Positions 29,708-43,728 of a DNA stretch of 64,000 bases are shown in pieces. A program made the translations under genes and the position numbers. The stretch lies in the NCBI RefSeq assembly GCF_013388295.1, contig NZ_CP058235.1:1156001-1220000 (forward strand), in the 5' to 3' direction. Below the pieces are notes generated by a model. The model was given only the letters and a program-made list of their open reading frames with translations, was not told where the DNA came from and ran no database searches. Origin of the DNA: Bartonella alsatica (GTDB taxonomy: Bacteria; Pseudomonadota; Alphaproteobacteria; Rhizobiales; Rhizobiaceae). Every line of letters starts with the position of its first letter. Positions within the stretch are counted from its first letter, which is position 1.

Positions 29708-29728
29708 CAAAACGTTATATTATTACAT
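29684..29728. promoter_or_regulatory. Pair of mirror-image Zur-like operators
   Basis: ATGTAATAATATAACG (29684-29699) and its exact reverse complement CGTTATATTATTACAT (29713-29728) are separated by 13 bases. Each arm contains GTTATATTATTAC, close to the known Zur core GTTATANTATAAC. They flank the -35 element of the zinc transporter operon. A single 16-bp inverted repeat is also possible. Confidence 0.7.
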
Positions 29729-29795
29729 GTGTTTTGAGAGTTGAGGATTTTAGTGGGAAGATCGTGGAAAATTTAAAATAGTGATTGAATTTTCC

Positions 29796-29832
29796 TTGAC
29801 GAAAAAGAGAGTGTGTATACTATATATAGTAT
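29796..29832 (+). promoter_or_regulatory. nrdHIEF promoter with NrdR-like box
   Basis: The 16-bp perfect palindrome ATACTATATATAGTAT (29817-29832) matches the NrdR consensus core ACWATATATWGT. TTGACG at 29796 could be a -35, with the -10 overlapping the palindrome. NrdR sites are usually paired; only a half-like TATAGTGT at 29871 is seen downstream. Confidence 0.65.
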
Positions 29833-30344
29833 CAAAATGATTGGTGATTCTAAATAAGCACAAGTGAGGGTATAGTGTGTTTCGTTTGGTGTCTAAGTTA
29901 TTTCCATAATGTGATCGTGAAGAGTTTATTGACCAAGGACAGAGTAGTGTTCCTGTTAGGATATCTCTTTAGGAAGAATTTCCTTTCGTTTTTGTAAGTT
30001 GGTTTTTGTCATGAAAAAGTAAAGTTAAGCTATTAGAGAATAGTAGCTGGAGAGGGAAGTTTTCAGACAGCAGGAAGGAATTGTAATGCAGGCGAAAGGT
30101 TGTTTTATAACTGGGGGGCTTTTGCTATTTAAGTTGTAGAATGATCACTTATTCTCATCGTAATTTTTGAATTATTTGGTGAGAACTTCTGTTACGTTCA
30201 GGAAGCTATGTGTTATTTGAATTAAGAGTATAGCTATGTGTGTTTGCGTACGATTTCTATTTTTTGTTATCCTTGAGTATTTATAAAGTTATCAGAATAA
30301 ACTCTGTAAGGGTTAATTTGTTAGAATTGTGAAAGTTGAAGAAA
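29833..30344 (+). promoter_or_regulatory. Long untranslated leader of nrdHIEF
   Basis: About 500 bases separate the probable promoter from nrdH. The stretch is less AT-rich than ordinary spacers in this window. It contains short hairpins, for example AGGAA/TTCCT at 29971-29984 before a T-rich run, and a 17-codon frame at 30086-30139 with an AGGAAGG ribosome-binding site. No known riboswitch consensus was recognised. Confidence 0.4.
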
Positions 30345-30569
30345 ATGCCGGTCACTATTTATAGCAAACCATCTTGCGTCCAATGTGATGCTACGCGTCG
30401 TGCCTTTGATGCTAAAGGCATTAGTTATCGCGTTGTAGACATTTCTCGCGATGAGCAAGCATATATTTTTGTTCAATCTTTGGGGTATCGTCAGGTTCCT
30501 GTAGTTGTTTGTGGTGAAAATCATTGGTCTGGTTTTAGACCTGATATGATTAGTGGTCTTTGTGTTTAA
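30345..30569 (+). CDS. nrdH: Glutaredoxin-like NrdH
   Basis: This is the redox donor of the class Ib ribonucleotide reductase NrdEF, reduced by thioredoxin reductase. The product is 74 residues, normal for NrdH. The active site CVQC is at Cys11-Cys14. The C-terminal WSGFRPDMI is the NrdH signature for thioredoxin-reductase recognition. The ATG at 30345 is preferred over an upstream TTG. Its stop overlaps the nrdI start (TAATG), so translation is coupled. Confidence 0.96.
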   Translation: MPVTIYSKPSCVQCDATRRAFDAKGISYRVVDISRDEQAYIFVQSLGYRQVPVVVCGENHWSGFRPDMISGLCV

Positions 30570-30948
30570 TGGGACTTATTGTTTATTATTCGAGCGCAAC
30601 GGGTAATACTGAACATTTTGTTTTACAGCTTGATCAAAGACTCTTCAAAATTGGTAAAAAAAAACCGTCTGTGTTAATCAGAGAACCTTATGTGTTGATC
30701 GTTCCTACCTATGCAGATGGTGAAGGAAGAGGGGCTGTGCCGAAAGCAGTTATTCATTTCCTTAATGAAATCGAGAACCGCAAGTTAATTCGTGGTGTCA
30801 TTGGTGGTGGGAATCGTAATTTTGGTCGCTATTATAATTTAGCAAGCAAGATCATTTCTGAAAAATGTTGTGTGCCTTGCCTTTATCGTTTTGAGCTACG
30901 TGGAACTGATGAAGATGTTATTTGTGTAAAGAAGGGATTGAAAAGATT

Positions 30949-30967
<19 letters not shown>
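30569..30967 (+). CDS. nrdI: Flavodoxin-like NrdI
   Basis: This flavoprotein supplies an oxidant for assembly of the dimanganese-tyrosyl radical cofactor of NrdF. The product is 132 residues. The FMN phosphate loop is [12 protein letters not shown] near the N-terminus. [14 protein letters not shown] is the characteristic NrdI glycine-rich loop near the flavin. The ATG at 30569 shares its A with the nrdH stop. The 3' end overlaps the start of nrdE by about 19 bases. Confidence 0.96.
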
Positions 30968-34944
<3,977 letters not shown>

Positions 34945-34948
<4 letters not shown>

Positions 34949-36024
34949 TCATTATTATCCATTTCCATAAGGAGTGCTGTCTGGTGATTGGATATGAGAG
35001 CATGAATAAATTCATCAAGATCTCCTTCCAAGATGCGATCAAGCTTATACAAAGTGAGATTAATACGGTGATCAGTAACACGGCCTTGTGGAAAATTATA
35101 AGTACGAATGCGTTCTGAACGATCACCAGAGCCAACTTGGCTTTTACGGGAAGTTGAACGTTCATTTTCTGCTTTTTGTCGTTCAATGTCAAATAAGCGT
35201 GCACGTAAAATTTGAAGCGCTCGTGTACGGTTTTGGTGTTGTGATTTTTCTGCTTGTACTACCATAATTCCTGTTGGAATATGTGTAATACGAACGGCTG
35301 AATCAGTTGTATTGACATGCTGTCCTCCTGCCCCAGATGCACGCATTGTATCGATGCGAATATCTTCTGGACGAATTTTAATATCAATTTCTTCAGCTTC
35401 TGGAAGTACTGCGACGGTAGCAGCAGATGTATGGATACGTCCACTTGTTTCTGTTTCAGGGATGCGTTGTACACGATGAACACCTGATTCAAATTTCAGT
35501 TTAGAAAAGACACCTTTCCCTGAAATGGACGCAATAATTTCTTTATATCCACCAACTTCTCCCTCATTAAGTGAAACAATTTCTACTTTCCAGTTGTGAG
35601 CATCGGCATAACGTGCGTACATGCGAAAAAGATCACCAGCGAAAAGTGCTGCTTCTGAACCACCTGTTCCTGCTCGAATTTCAACAATGGCGCTTTTTTC
35701 ATCAGCAATATCTTTAGGCAAAAGAAGAATTTGGAGTTTTTGCTCAAATTGTTCAATTTTTTGGTTTAATAATGGCAACTCTTCTTGGGCAAGATCGCGC
35801 ATTTCTATATCTGTTAATTTATCATTGATGATAGTCTCCAGCTCTGCAATCTCTGCAGAAAGATCATTTAATGTACGTATAGAAGCAACAATTGGTTGTA
35901 GTTCTGCATATTCAGAAGCTAATTTTACATATGTCTCAGCATCTGGGTTTTTAGCCATTTGGCTCTCAATTATTTCAAAGCGCTTTTCAAGCTGTCTCAT
36001 ACGATCTTTTGGCAAAGAAACCAT
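34945..36024 (-). CDS. prfA: Peptide chain release factor 1
   Basis: It ends translation at UAA and UAG codons. The product is 359 residues. The stop-codon recognition domain and the catalytic GGQ loop [18 protein letters not shown] are visible, followed by [13 protein letters not shown]. The start at 36024 ([16 protein letters not shown]) fits the family; the ribosome-binding site is weak. The next gene, prmC, modifies the GGQ Gln. The ptsP gene often found upstream in rhizobia is absent here. Confidence 0.97.
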
Positions 36025-36198
36025 GATAAATTGGCCTAATTTGTTATAATACGAGCAATTGACTGCCTTATAGCATCAGATAAAAGAGAGTAGTAAAGCA
36101 GAAAAACTTTTTTGCCACTGAAAACTATAATTTTTTAGGTGAACTTATAGAAAATCTGATTTCCATAAGGCGTTTTTTGATTATACATATGAGATCAC

Positions 36199-36618
36199 CT
36201 ATCTAAGAATTGTTTTTTTCCCATACAGTTCAAGGCGATGGTAAATAATATCATAACCAAGGGATTTAGCAATTTCTTCTTGCAATTTTTCAATAATATC
36301 AGAATGAAATTCGATAACTTGCCCTGTTTCTATATCAATAAGATGATCATGGTGTTGTCCATCTGCTTGCTCAAAACGAGACGGCCCACCACTAAAGGTA
36401 TGGCGATGAATTGTTCCATTTCCTTCTAATGTTTTCATTGTTCTATAAACAGTTGAGAGAGAAATGCTAGAATCTATTTTGTGAGCACGCTGAAAAATTT
36501 CAAATGCGTTCGGATGATCGTTTGTTTCAGCTAAAATATCAAGAATAATGCGTCTTTGACGTGTTACTCTTAAACCTGCAGTGCGTAGTTCCTGCTCATA
36601 ATTTCGCTTTTTGTTCAT
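36199..36618 (-). CDS. fur: Fur-family metal regulator (Fur/Mur type)
   Basis: This 139-residue metal-dependent repressor has a winged-helix domain (about 8-85) with [13 protein letters not shown] and the recognition segment [14 protein letters not shown]. The dimerisation domain carries the metal-site HHDH at 89-92. The C-terminal CXXC structural zinc motifs of enteric Fur are absent, as in alphaproteobacterial Fur/Mur proteins that sense manganese or iron. The start at 36618 (MNKKRNYEQ) lies just after the secA stop; a frame extending into secA is rejected. Whether it senses iron or manganese is open. It is not closely Zur-like. Confidence 0.88.
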   Translation of the reverse strand: MNKKRNYEQELRTAGLRVTRQRRIILDILAETNDHPNAFEIFQRAHKIDSSISLSTVYRTMKTLEGNGTIHRHTFSGGPSRFEQADGQHHDHLIDIETGQVIEFHSDIIEKLQEEIAKSLGYDIIYHRLELYGKKTILR

Positions 36619-36637
36619 CTTTTTAATTGTTTGTTTT

Positions 36638-39352
36638 TCAAATAAAGGCACCATGACAATGTTTGTATTTTTTATCTGACCCACAGGGACAACGCTCATT
36701 CCGTCCAACCTTTCCCCATGTGGTTACATCATTGGGGTCACGGTCTTTCGGGTTAACAATTCTATTTTCTTGTGTTCGTGTCCACAGGATAGCAGTTTTT
36801 TCTTCTCCTTGATTATTTGGAGAGTTATCGGCATCCGTTGGTACAGGTATGAGTGGTTCTATGGGTTGTTGAATGATATCGAAACGCATGAGTTTAGAAA
36901 TAACAATTCTGCGTAAATTTCTGAGCATGCTTTGAAAAAGTTCAAATGACTCTGTTTTGTACTCATTGAGTGGATCTCTCTGTGCGTAACCCCGAAAACC
37001 AACAACAGAACGTAAATGGTCTAAACTTACCAGATGTTCACGCCATAACGTGTCAATAGTTTCAAGTAATATAGCTTTACGACAATAAGCCATAACTTCT
37101 GAAGAGTAGCGCTCAGTACGTTCGTTTTCAAGTTTTGTAATGGCATCTGATATGCGTTCAAAAATTTGTTCTTCAGCAATTCCATCTTCTTTTCCCCATT
37201 TTTCTACTGGAAGTTCAAGATTAAAAAGTTGGTGAATTTCTTCTTGTAGAACTTTCACATTCCATTTTTCAGAATATGTTCCCGATGGGATATAGGCTTC
37301 TACAAGATCTTCAACCACTTCATTACGCATTTCAAGGATCGTGTCTGTCAAATCATCTGCATTCATGATTTCCATACGCTGTTCAAAAATAACCTTGCGT
37401 TGATCATTCATGACATCGTCATATTTTAACAAATTTTTACGGATTTCAAAGTTTTGTGCTTCGACTTTTTTTTGCGCTTTTTCAAGGGCTTTATTAATCC
37501 ATGGATGGGTAATCGCTTCATTTTCTTTCAATCCAAGCTTTTGAAGCATACTATCTATACGGTTGGAGCCGAAAATACGCATAAGATCATCTTGAAGAGA
37601 AAGAAAAAATTTTGAGCGACCAGGATCACCTTGACGACCAGAACGTCCACGTAGTTGATTATCAATACGACGACTTTCATGGCGTTCAGTAGCAATGACA
37701 TAAAGGCCACCAACCGCTAATGCTTTTTCTTTGAGTTGTTGGACATCTTTTTTAATAGCTTCAATTTTAGCAGTTCGCTCTAGACCTTCGGGGATATTCT
37801 GTAATTCTTGTCGAATGCGCATCTCGACATTTCCGCCAAGCTGTATATCAGTACCACGTCCAGCCATGTTTGTTGCAATGGTTAATGCTCCAGGAACTCC
37901 TGCCTGTGCAATAATATATGCTTCCTGTTCATGATAGCGAGCATTCAAGACTCTAAAATCGTTAATCCCTTCTTTACGTAAACGTTCTGCCAATTGTTCT
38001 GACTTTTCAATAGAAGTTGTTCCAACAAGAATAGGCTGTCCTTTTTCGTGTGCTTGACGAATATCCTGTAAAATAGCACGATATTTTTCTTCTTCTGTTC
38101 GATAAATTTCATCATCTTCGTCACGACGCTGTATTGGTAAATTTGTTGGAACTTCAATAACATCAAGACCGTAAATATTACTAAATTCTTCAGCTTCTGT
38201 TACAGCAGTACCCGTCATACCAGACAATTTTCTATACATACGGAAATAATTTTGGAAAGTGATGGAAGCTAAGGTCTGATTTTCTGGTTGAATAGCAACA
38301 TGTTCTTTGGCTTCTAATGCTTGATGAAGCCCTTCAGAATAACGCCGTCCTGGCATCATACGACCTGTAAATTCGTCAATGATAACAATTTCACCATTAC
38401 GCACAATGTAATCTTTGTCACGAACAAACAGCTTATGGGCTTTTAAGGCATTATTGACATGATGGACAATGGCGACATTTTCTATGTCATAGAGGCTTTC
38501 ACCTTTAAGATGTCCAGCCTGTTCAAGCATTTTTTCAATTTTTTCGGTCCCAATTTCGGTAAAGGTTGTTGTTTTTTGTTTTTCGTCTATTTCATAGTCT
38601 TCTGGAGTTAAGATAGGAATAAATGTATCAATAAGGTTGTAGAAGTCAGTACGATCTTCTAGGGGGCCAGAAATGATAAGGGGGGTACGTGCTTCGTCAA
38701 TGAGGATCGAATCAACCTCATCAACAATTGCATAATGATGTCCACGCTGGACCATTTGACTACGATCAAAGGCCATATTATCGCGCAGATAATCAAAACC
38801 CAATTCATTGTTTGTTGCATAGGTGATGTCGCATGCATAGGCTACTCGGCGAGCATCATTATCAAGATCATGGAGAATCACACCTGTTGTTAGTCCTAAA
38901 AAGCCAAAGATTTTTCCCATTGTTTCAGCATCTCGACTAGCAAGATAATCGTTTACTGTAACAACATGAACGCCTTTTCCTTCTAATGCATTAAGATAAA
39001 TTGGCAAAGTTGCCATTAATGTTTTACCTTCACCGGTACGCATTTCAGCAATGCCACAGTCATGAAGCACCATTCCACCAATGAGCTGTACATCAAAAGG
39101 GCGCATATCATAAACACGTTTTGCTGCTTCACGGGCAGTTGCGAAAGCTTCTGGTAAGAGCAAATCAACGGTTTCACCTTCAGTAAGACGTTTACGAAAC
39201 TCATCAGTTTTTTGGCGGAGTTGTACATCGCTTAATTTCACGAATTGTTCTTCTAAAGCATTAATTTGTCCAACTTTTTGACGAAGAATCTTGAGACGTC
39301 GCTCATGAGCTGAACCAAAAAATTTACGTGCAAAGACACCTAAACTGACCAT
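36638..39352 (-). CDS. secA: Preprotein translocase ATPase SecA
   Basis: This motor ATPase pushes unfolded preproteins through SecYEG. The product is 904 residues, normal for alphaproteobacteria. Walker A is in [14 protein letters not shown] near residue 105. The DEAD-like motif is in [20 protein letters not shown], and [14 protein letters not shown] lies in the second motor domain. The extreme C-terminus holds the SEC-C zinc-binding motif [18 protein letters not shown], which binds SecB. The ATG at 39352 has AAGGG upstream. A parvulin-type foldase gene lies divergently upstream, so export and periplasmic folding genes are neighbours. Confidence 0.98.
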   Translation of the reverse strand: MVSLGVFARKFFGSAHERRLKILRQKVGQINALEEQFVKLSDVQLRQKTDEFRKRLTEGETVDLLLPEAFATAREAAKRVYDMRPFDVQLIGGMVLHDCGIAEMRTGEGKTLMATLPIYLNALEGKGVHVVTVNDYLASRDAETMGKIFGFLGLTTGVILHDLDNDARRVAYACDITYATNNELGFDYLRDNMAFDRSQMVQRGHHYAIVDEVDSILIDEARTPLIISGPLEDRTDFYNLIDTFIPILTPEDYEIDEKQKTTTFTEIGTEKIEKMLEQAGHLKGESLYDIENVAIVHHVNNALKAHKLFVRDKDYIVRNGEIVIIDEFTGRMMPGRRYSEGLHQALEAKEHVAIQPENQTLASITFQNYFRMYRKLSGMTGTAVTEAEEFSNIYGLDVIEVPTNLPIQRRDEDDEIYRTEEEKYRAILQDIRQAHEKGQPILVGTTSIEKSEQLAERLRKEGINDFRVLNARYHEQEAYIIAQAGVPGALTIATNMAGRGTDIQLGGNVEMRIRQELQNIPEGLERTAKIEAIKKDVQQLKEKALAVGGLYVIATERHESRRIDNQLRGRSGRQGDPGRSKFFLSLQDDLMRIFGSNRIDSMLQKLGLKENEAITHPWINKALEKAQKKVEAQNFEIRKNLLKYDDVMNDQRKVIFEQRMEIMNADDLTDTILEMRNEVVEDLVEAYIPSGTYSEKWNVKVLQEEIHQLFNLELPVEKWGKEDGIAEEQIFERISDAITKLENERTERYSSEVMAYCRKAILLETIDTLWREHLVSLDHLRSVVGFRGYAQRDPLNEYKTESFELFQSMLRNLRRIVISKLMRFDIIQQPIEPLIPVPTDADNSPNNQGEEKTAILWTRTQENRIVNPKDRDPNDVTTWGKVGRNERCPCGSDKKYKHCHGAFI

Positions 39353-39772
39353 TTCTGGCCCTTTCTTTTAATTGTTGCTACTATTATTGGGTAATTCATA
39401 TGATATCCCCATGTTTTGCAACCCTTAAGGTATTTAATATAACTAGATATAAGTGGTACCATTATATTTATGGGTGTGCAATTTTTCTCTTTGATTGTAA
39501 AGTAGAGATAAGAGGCTAAGTGCACCGTGTCAACTTTAGTAATGCTGTTTAGTTGGCACAATACAAAATAATTTAGAATACAGTATGTCATTTTTCTATG
39601 ATTATCACGTTTTCTATTAGCATTAGATAGGAAGGGATAAACTGAGATAAAAGGACATTTTATGCTTTTTAAAATAAAATTACTGATTTATTTATCTATG
39701 TTTAGAGGTTAGAATGTTACAGTTAAAGAAAATAGAATCTTGAATCTGCCTTCATTTTTAAGGAGTATATTT
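39353..39772. other. Divergent promoter region between secA and the parvulin gene
   Basis: About 420 AT-rich bases hold the promoters of the two divergent genes. An open frame at 39340-39591 (minus) overlaps the secA start and has no coding character. No operator was recognised. Confidence 0.55.
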
Positions 39773-40726
39773 ATGAAATTCAATTCTATCACGCTATTTT
39801 TGACATCAGCCTTATTAACGAGCACAAGTTTAGGGGTGATAGCCCAAGAAAATTTGAATTCTACAACGAATGATTTAAAGACTTTGGAGAAAGCTTCTGA
39901 AAAGGCAGTTTCTCCCTCTCATGTTATGGCGATTATTGAAGGGAAGAATATTACAGCAGGGCAATTAGATGAGTTAGCGCTTGAAATAAATCCTAATTTA
40001 ACACGTTTTTCTGATGAACAACGTCGTATAATGGTTTTAAAAGCCTACTTGGATATGCAGGCACTTGCTAAGGCAGCAATAGAGAAGGGTATTGATAAGA
40101 CTGAAGCTTATGATAAACGTATGGCAGTTATGCGTGACAATGTTTTGCAGCAGCTTTATTTTAAACAAACAATTATTGACCAGATTTCAGATACTGATTT
40201 GGAGGCCCTTTACAATAAAGAAGTTGCCGCTTTACCCAAAGAAGATGAGGTTAAAGCGCGTCATATTGTAGTCAAAACGAAAAAAGAAGCAGAAGTTATC
40301 ATTAAGCGTTTAAATAAAGGAGAGAATTTTGAAGAAGTTGCAAAAAAGAATTCAACAGATGGTTCTGCTGCTGTGGGGGGTGATCTTGGCTATTTTAGCC
40401 ATGGTCAAATGGTCAAACCTTTCGAAGATGCTGCATTTGGCTTAAAAGTTGGCGAATACACCAAAAATCCTGTTGAAAGTCCTTTCGGTTGGCATGTTAT
40501 TAAGGTAGAAGATCGTCGTTTGAAACAACCCCCTGCATTTGATGATGTTAAAGAAGTGTTGCGTACACAGCTGATAAAAGAGCGTTACCAAAAATTGATT
40601 GTTGATTTGCGTAGCAAAATGAATGTGAAATATCCAGATCCTGATGTTATAAAACTTATGCAATCTCTTAATCAAAATGAAACATCGCTTCCAAATGAAA
40701 CATCAGATGAAGAGGATACAGAATAA
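39773..40726 (+). CDS. Parvulin-type peptidyl-prolyl cis-trans isomerase (PpiC/SurA-like)
   Basis: This exported foldase of 317 residues speeds proline isomerisation in periplasmic or outer-membrane proteins. A signal peptide (about 1-25) ends before AQENLNS. A SurA_N-like helical region spans about 50-155. The PpiC rotamase domain covers about 165-270, with VKARHIVVKTKKEAE, GGDLGYFSHGQMVKPFEDAAF and SPFGWHVIKVED. The C-terminus is acidic (NETSDEEDTE). ATG 39773 follows AAGGAG. The neighbours secA (divergent) and argJ-mutT (downstream) form the order usual in rhizobia and Brucella. Confidence 0.93.
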   Translation: MKFNSITLFLTSALLTSTSLGVIAQENLNSTTNDLKTLEKASEKAVSPSHVMAIIEGKNITAGQLDELALEINPNLTRFSDEQRRIMVLKAYLDMQALAKAAIEKGIDKTEAYDKRMAVMRDNVLQQLYFKQTIIDQISDTDLEALYNKEVAALPKEDEVKARHIVVKTKKEAEVIIKRLNKGENFEEVAKKNSTDGSAAVGGDLGYFSHGQMVKPFEDAAFGLKVGEYTKNPVESPFGWHVIKVEDRRLKQPPAFDDVKEVLRTQLIKERYQKLIVDLRSKMNVKYPDPDVIKLMQSLNQNETSLPNETSDEEDTE

Positions 40727-40839
40727 TAAGGAAGAAACAGTAGATAGTATCGTTGTGGGGTAGTTTGATAAATAAATTTTGTTTAACAAGCTTGGTAATT
40801 GTTTTTTAGAGATCATTTTATTTTTACGGAAGGCATAGT

Positions 40840-42072
40840 GTGACTTTAAAAATATCTCCTTTGTCTCCGCAAAATATACGGGAGCTTCCGCCATTATCTG
40901 GTGTACGAATCGCAACGGCTGAAGCGGAAATTAAATATAAAGGTCGTACAGATCTTCTTTTCATCATATTTGATGAACCAGCGAGTGTGGCTGGTGTTTT
41001 TACACGCTCAAAATGCCCGTCTGCTCCTGTAGAACATTGCCGCGCATCGCTTTCTCATGGGGTTGCTAGAGGTGTTGTTGTTAATTCTGGAAATGCAAAT
41101 GCTTTTACAGGTCGTAAAGGAAGGAACACAATAAATGAAATTATATGTGCAGCGGCGAGTGCTTTGAAGGTTGAAGAAAATGAAATTTTTATAGCTTCTA
41201 CCGGTGTTATTGGTGAGCCAATGGATGCATCGAGTATTGTAAGCCTTTTACCAAATATGGCGGCAACAGCAAAAGAAGGGAATTGGTTGGAAGCTGCGAA
41301 AGCAATTATGACGACTGATACCTTTCCAAAACTTGCTACGCGCAGTTTTGATTGTGGGGGAGAGATCGTTACTATTAATGGGATTGCGAAAGGTGCTGGT
41401 ATGATCGCACCAGATATGGCAACGATGCTCTCTTTCGTCGTAAGTGATGCAGGAATTTCTTCAGATATGCTTCAATTGATGTTATCAGAAGCTGTTCAGG
41501 GTTCTTTCAATTCGATTACTGTCGATAGCGATACTTCAACTTCAGATACACTCATGATGTTTACTACAGGAAAAAAAAGCTTTCCTAGCCTTACACATAA
41601 AGCTGATCCACGTTATGAGGTGTTCTCAAAGAACTTGAGTGCACTTTTGCATGAACTTGCATTACAAGTTGTTTGTGATGGAGAAGGCGTTCGTCATTTA
41701 ATTGAAGTTAATGTAATTGGTGCTACAACAGACAATGCTGCGAAGACTATTGCTCTATCAATTGCAAATTCACCACTTGTAAAAACGGCTATTGCCGGTG
41801 AGGATGCTAACTGGGGGCGAGTGGTTATGGCAGTTGGCAAGGCTGGTGTTGAAGTAGACCGTGATCTATTGACAATTTGGTTTGGTGAATATCGTTTGGC
41901 TGTTAATGGTGAACGAGATCCTGAGTATTGCGAAGAAACAATAGGCGCTTATATGCGAGGTAAACATATCACAATTCGTGTTGATATCGGCTTAGGTATT
42001 GGGAAAGCGACAGTTTGGTCTTGTGATTTGACGAAGGAGTACGTTATGATTAATAGCGATTACAGAAGTTAG
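40840..42072 (+). CDS. argJ: Bifunctional glutamate N-acetyltransferase/ornithine acetyltransferase
   Basis: It transfers acetyl between N-acetylornithine and glutamate, closing the arginine biosynthetic cycle. The product is 410 residues. The precursor is cut into alpha and beta chains at the conserved site before Thr195 in [25 protein letters not shown] and [11 protein letters not shown] are family signatures. The start is GTG at 40840 with GGAAGG upstream. No other arginine gene is nearby, so whether the pathway is complete in this organism cannot be judged. Confidence 0.96.
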   Translation: MTLKISPLSPQNIRELPPLSGVRIATAEAEIKYKGRTDLLFIIFDEPASVAGVFTRSKCPSAPVEHCRASLSHGVARGVVVNSGNANAFTGRKGRNTINEIICAAASALKVEENEIFIASTGVIGEPMDASSIVSLLPNMAATAKEGNWLEAAKAIMTTDTFPKLATRSFDCGGEIVTINGIAKGAGMIAPDMATMLSFVVSDAGISSDMLQLMLSEAVQGSFNSITVDSDTSTSDTLMMFTTGKKSFPSLTHKADPRYEVFSKNLSALLHELALQVVCDGEGVRHLIEVNVIGATTDNAAKTIALSIANSPLVKTAIAGEDANWGRVVMAVGKAGVEVDRDLLTIWFGEYRLAVNGERDPEYCEETIGAYMRGKHITIRVDIGLGIGKATVWSCDLTKEYVMINSDYRS

Positions 42073-42087
42073 CAGATGTATCATAAA

Positions 42088-42123
42088 TTTGACATCGGAT
42101 ATCTGTTTGACATCGGATATCTG
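42088..42123. repeat. Two exact tandem copies of an 18-bp unit
   Basis: TTTGACATCGGATATCTG occurs at 42088-42105 and immediately again at 42106-42123, in the spacer between argJ and mutT. Each copy contains the GATATC palindrome. It probably arose by slippage. Confidence 0.9.
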
Positions 42124-42221
42124 TATTTCGAAAAGCGTGAAGTGTTTAGCTCTTTCATTTTGAAGTAAGGGGAGAGATAATACGGAAGAGATGATTATAT
42201 TTACCCCTTTTGGAGAGTGGT

Positions 42222-42635
42222 ATGAGTATAAAAAATTCACTTCTTCTTGTTGTTGCATGTGCATTATTAGATCAAAATAATTGTGTTTTGCTTACAGAAC
42301 GTCCTAAAGGAAAATCACTAGCTGGTTTATGGGAGTTTCCTGGAGGAAAGGTTGAGCAAGGTGAAATACCAGAAGTATCATTGATTCGTGAATTAAAAGA
42401 AGAGCTCGGTATTCATGTTCAGGCAGATAATTTACTACCCTTAACATTTGCAAGTCATGGCTACGAAACATTTCATCTCTTAATGCCATTGTATCTTTGT
42501 TACCATTATGAAGGTATTGCTCAAGGACGAGAAGGGCAAAATTTAAAATGGGTTTTTATTGGTGATCTTGAAAAATATCCTATGCCTGATGCTGATAAGC
42601 CATTGGTTCGGCTATTGAAAAATTTTCTTCTTTAA
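42222..42635 (+). CDS. mutT: Nudix hydrolase MutT (8-oxo-dGTPase)
   Basis: It hydrolyses 8-oxo-dGTP to prevent A-T to C-G transversions. The product is 137 residues. The Nudix box GGKVEQGEIPEVSLIRELKE begins at residue 41 and continues to ELGI at 64, matching GX5EX7REUXEEXGU. LAGLWEFPGGK directly before it is typical for MutT. ATG 42222 follows GGAGAG; an in-frame TTG at 42210 is less likely. It is the last gene of the secA-ppiC-argJ-mutT neighbourhood and is followed by a 1.1 kb gap. Confidence 0.93.
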   Translation: MSIKNSLLLVVACALLDQNNCVLLTERPKGKSLAGLWEFPGGKVEQGEIPEVSLIRELKEELGIHVQADNLLPLTFASHGYETFHLLMPLYLCYHYEGIAQGREGQNLKWVFIGDLEKYPMPDADKPLVRLLKNFLL

Positions 42636-43728
42636 TAAATCTTAAAAAGAAAATATCGTTTACGAATAAGGGGTATCTTTTTCATAAATATTAATGGTAG
42701 ATAAGATGATTTCTAAGAGAAAACTTTGTGGTTTTGTAAGAGATTTTTCTTTTTTTGCATTCAACTACTTCATCGTTATTATATTGCACTCATATGATAC
42801 AAAGTAGATTTTATAAATATAAATTACCGTTTCCATAATAGGTCATTTTTTTGATGTTGTAATGCTTTATTGTTTTAAATGTTCTTACTCTGAATCAAAA
42901 AAATTGTTCAAATACGCTTATAAAAAAGATGGCCTATAATTTGAAAAGCAGTTTGAGAGTGGATGCAACATATGATGGATGAATTTTTTAAATGTTAAGA
43001 GAAAGTATGACACTGAAAGTATGCCGGCTATGATAGACTAATTTATGATTTGCAAACATAACGTTAGTGATGCTCAGTGGATTTTGCAATTATATATATC
43101 TGGATAATAGAACTGAGAAATGAAATTAAAAGTTATCTAAATAAGCATGTGAAAGAGCAGTACAATGTGTGAGGGTACTTATTATAAAGATCTCAGAACC
43201 CATTAAAGAATCGAAGTAACAAAAACATGAAGTTCTGCCCAATTTCCATAGTTTAAAAGTTATTACTCTAGATATTTTTGAAAGCTGTGGAGTTGAAAAA
43301 GAAAGAAATGTTGAAGCTTAATAATAATTACCTTTATGCATTCCGTTTGCTGCCAAAAATAATACACTCATTACTTTATTGCTCTGTCATTGAACAGTTT
43401 TGCTAATTAAATTTGTATAATGCTAATTTATATATATTTCTGTAATATGCGCAATTTAAAGAAAACTACTCATTAAGTTGGTTGACGAATTATCACATTC
43501 TCCAAAAATGCATGAATATTAATAAAAATTTTTGAATGAATACTGAATATAAGTTTTAAGAAAAATTAAGTTATTAATTCTCCTTGTTATAAATAAGCTT
43601 GCGAAAGAGGATTTGTCGTTTACATGGGATCAGCAACTTTTTTAGATCAGCAGTATTATTTTAAGGTTTTAAAATGAGCTCATGAAAGAATGTAATATTC
43701 GTTAGTTATGCTGATTAAGAGTTCCTAA
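42636..43728. other. 1.1 kb AT-rich gap with one possible 33-codon membrane peptide
   Basis: No open frame over 60 codons, tRNA or terminator is visible between mutT (plus) and the NlpC/P60 gene (minus). The only item of note is a 33-codon frame at 42706-42807 (plus). It starts MISKRKLCGFVRDFSFF and has a basic N-terminus and a hydrophobic middle. It lacks a strong ribosome-binding site and could be chance. The rest looks like decayed or neutral sequence. Confidence 0.5.

Noticed and set aside
29833..30344. Cobalamin riboswitch in the nrdHIEF leader
   Set aside because: No B12-box consensus was recognised and class Ib reductases do not use B12; the leader stays unexplained.
39340..39591. 83-codon minus-strand frame overlapping the secA start
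   Set aside because: Translation looks random and it occupies the divergent promoter region.
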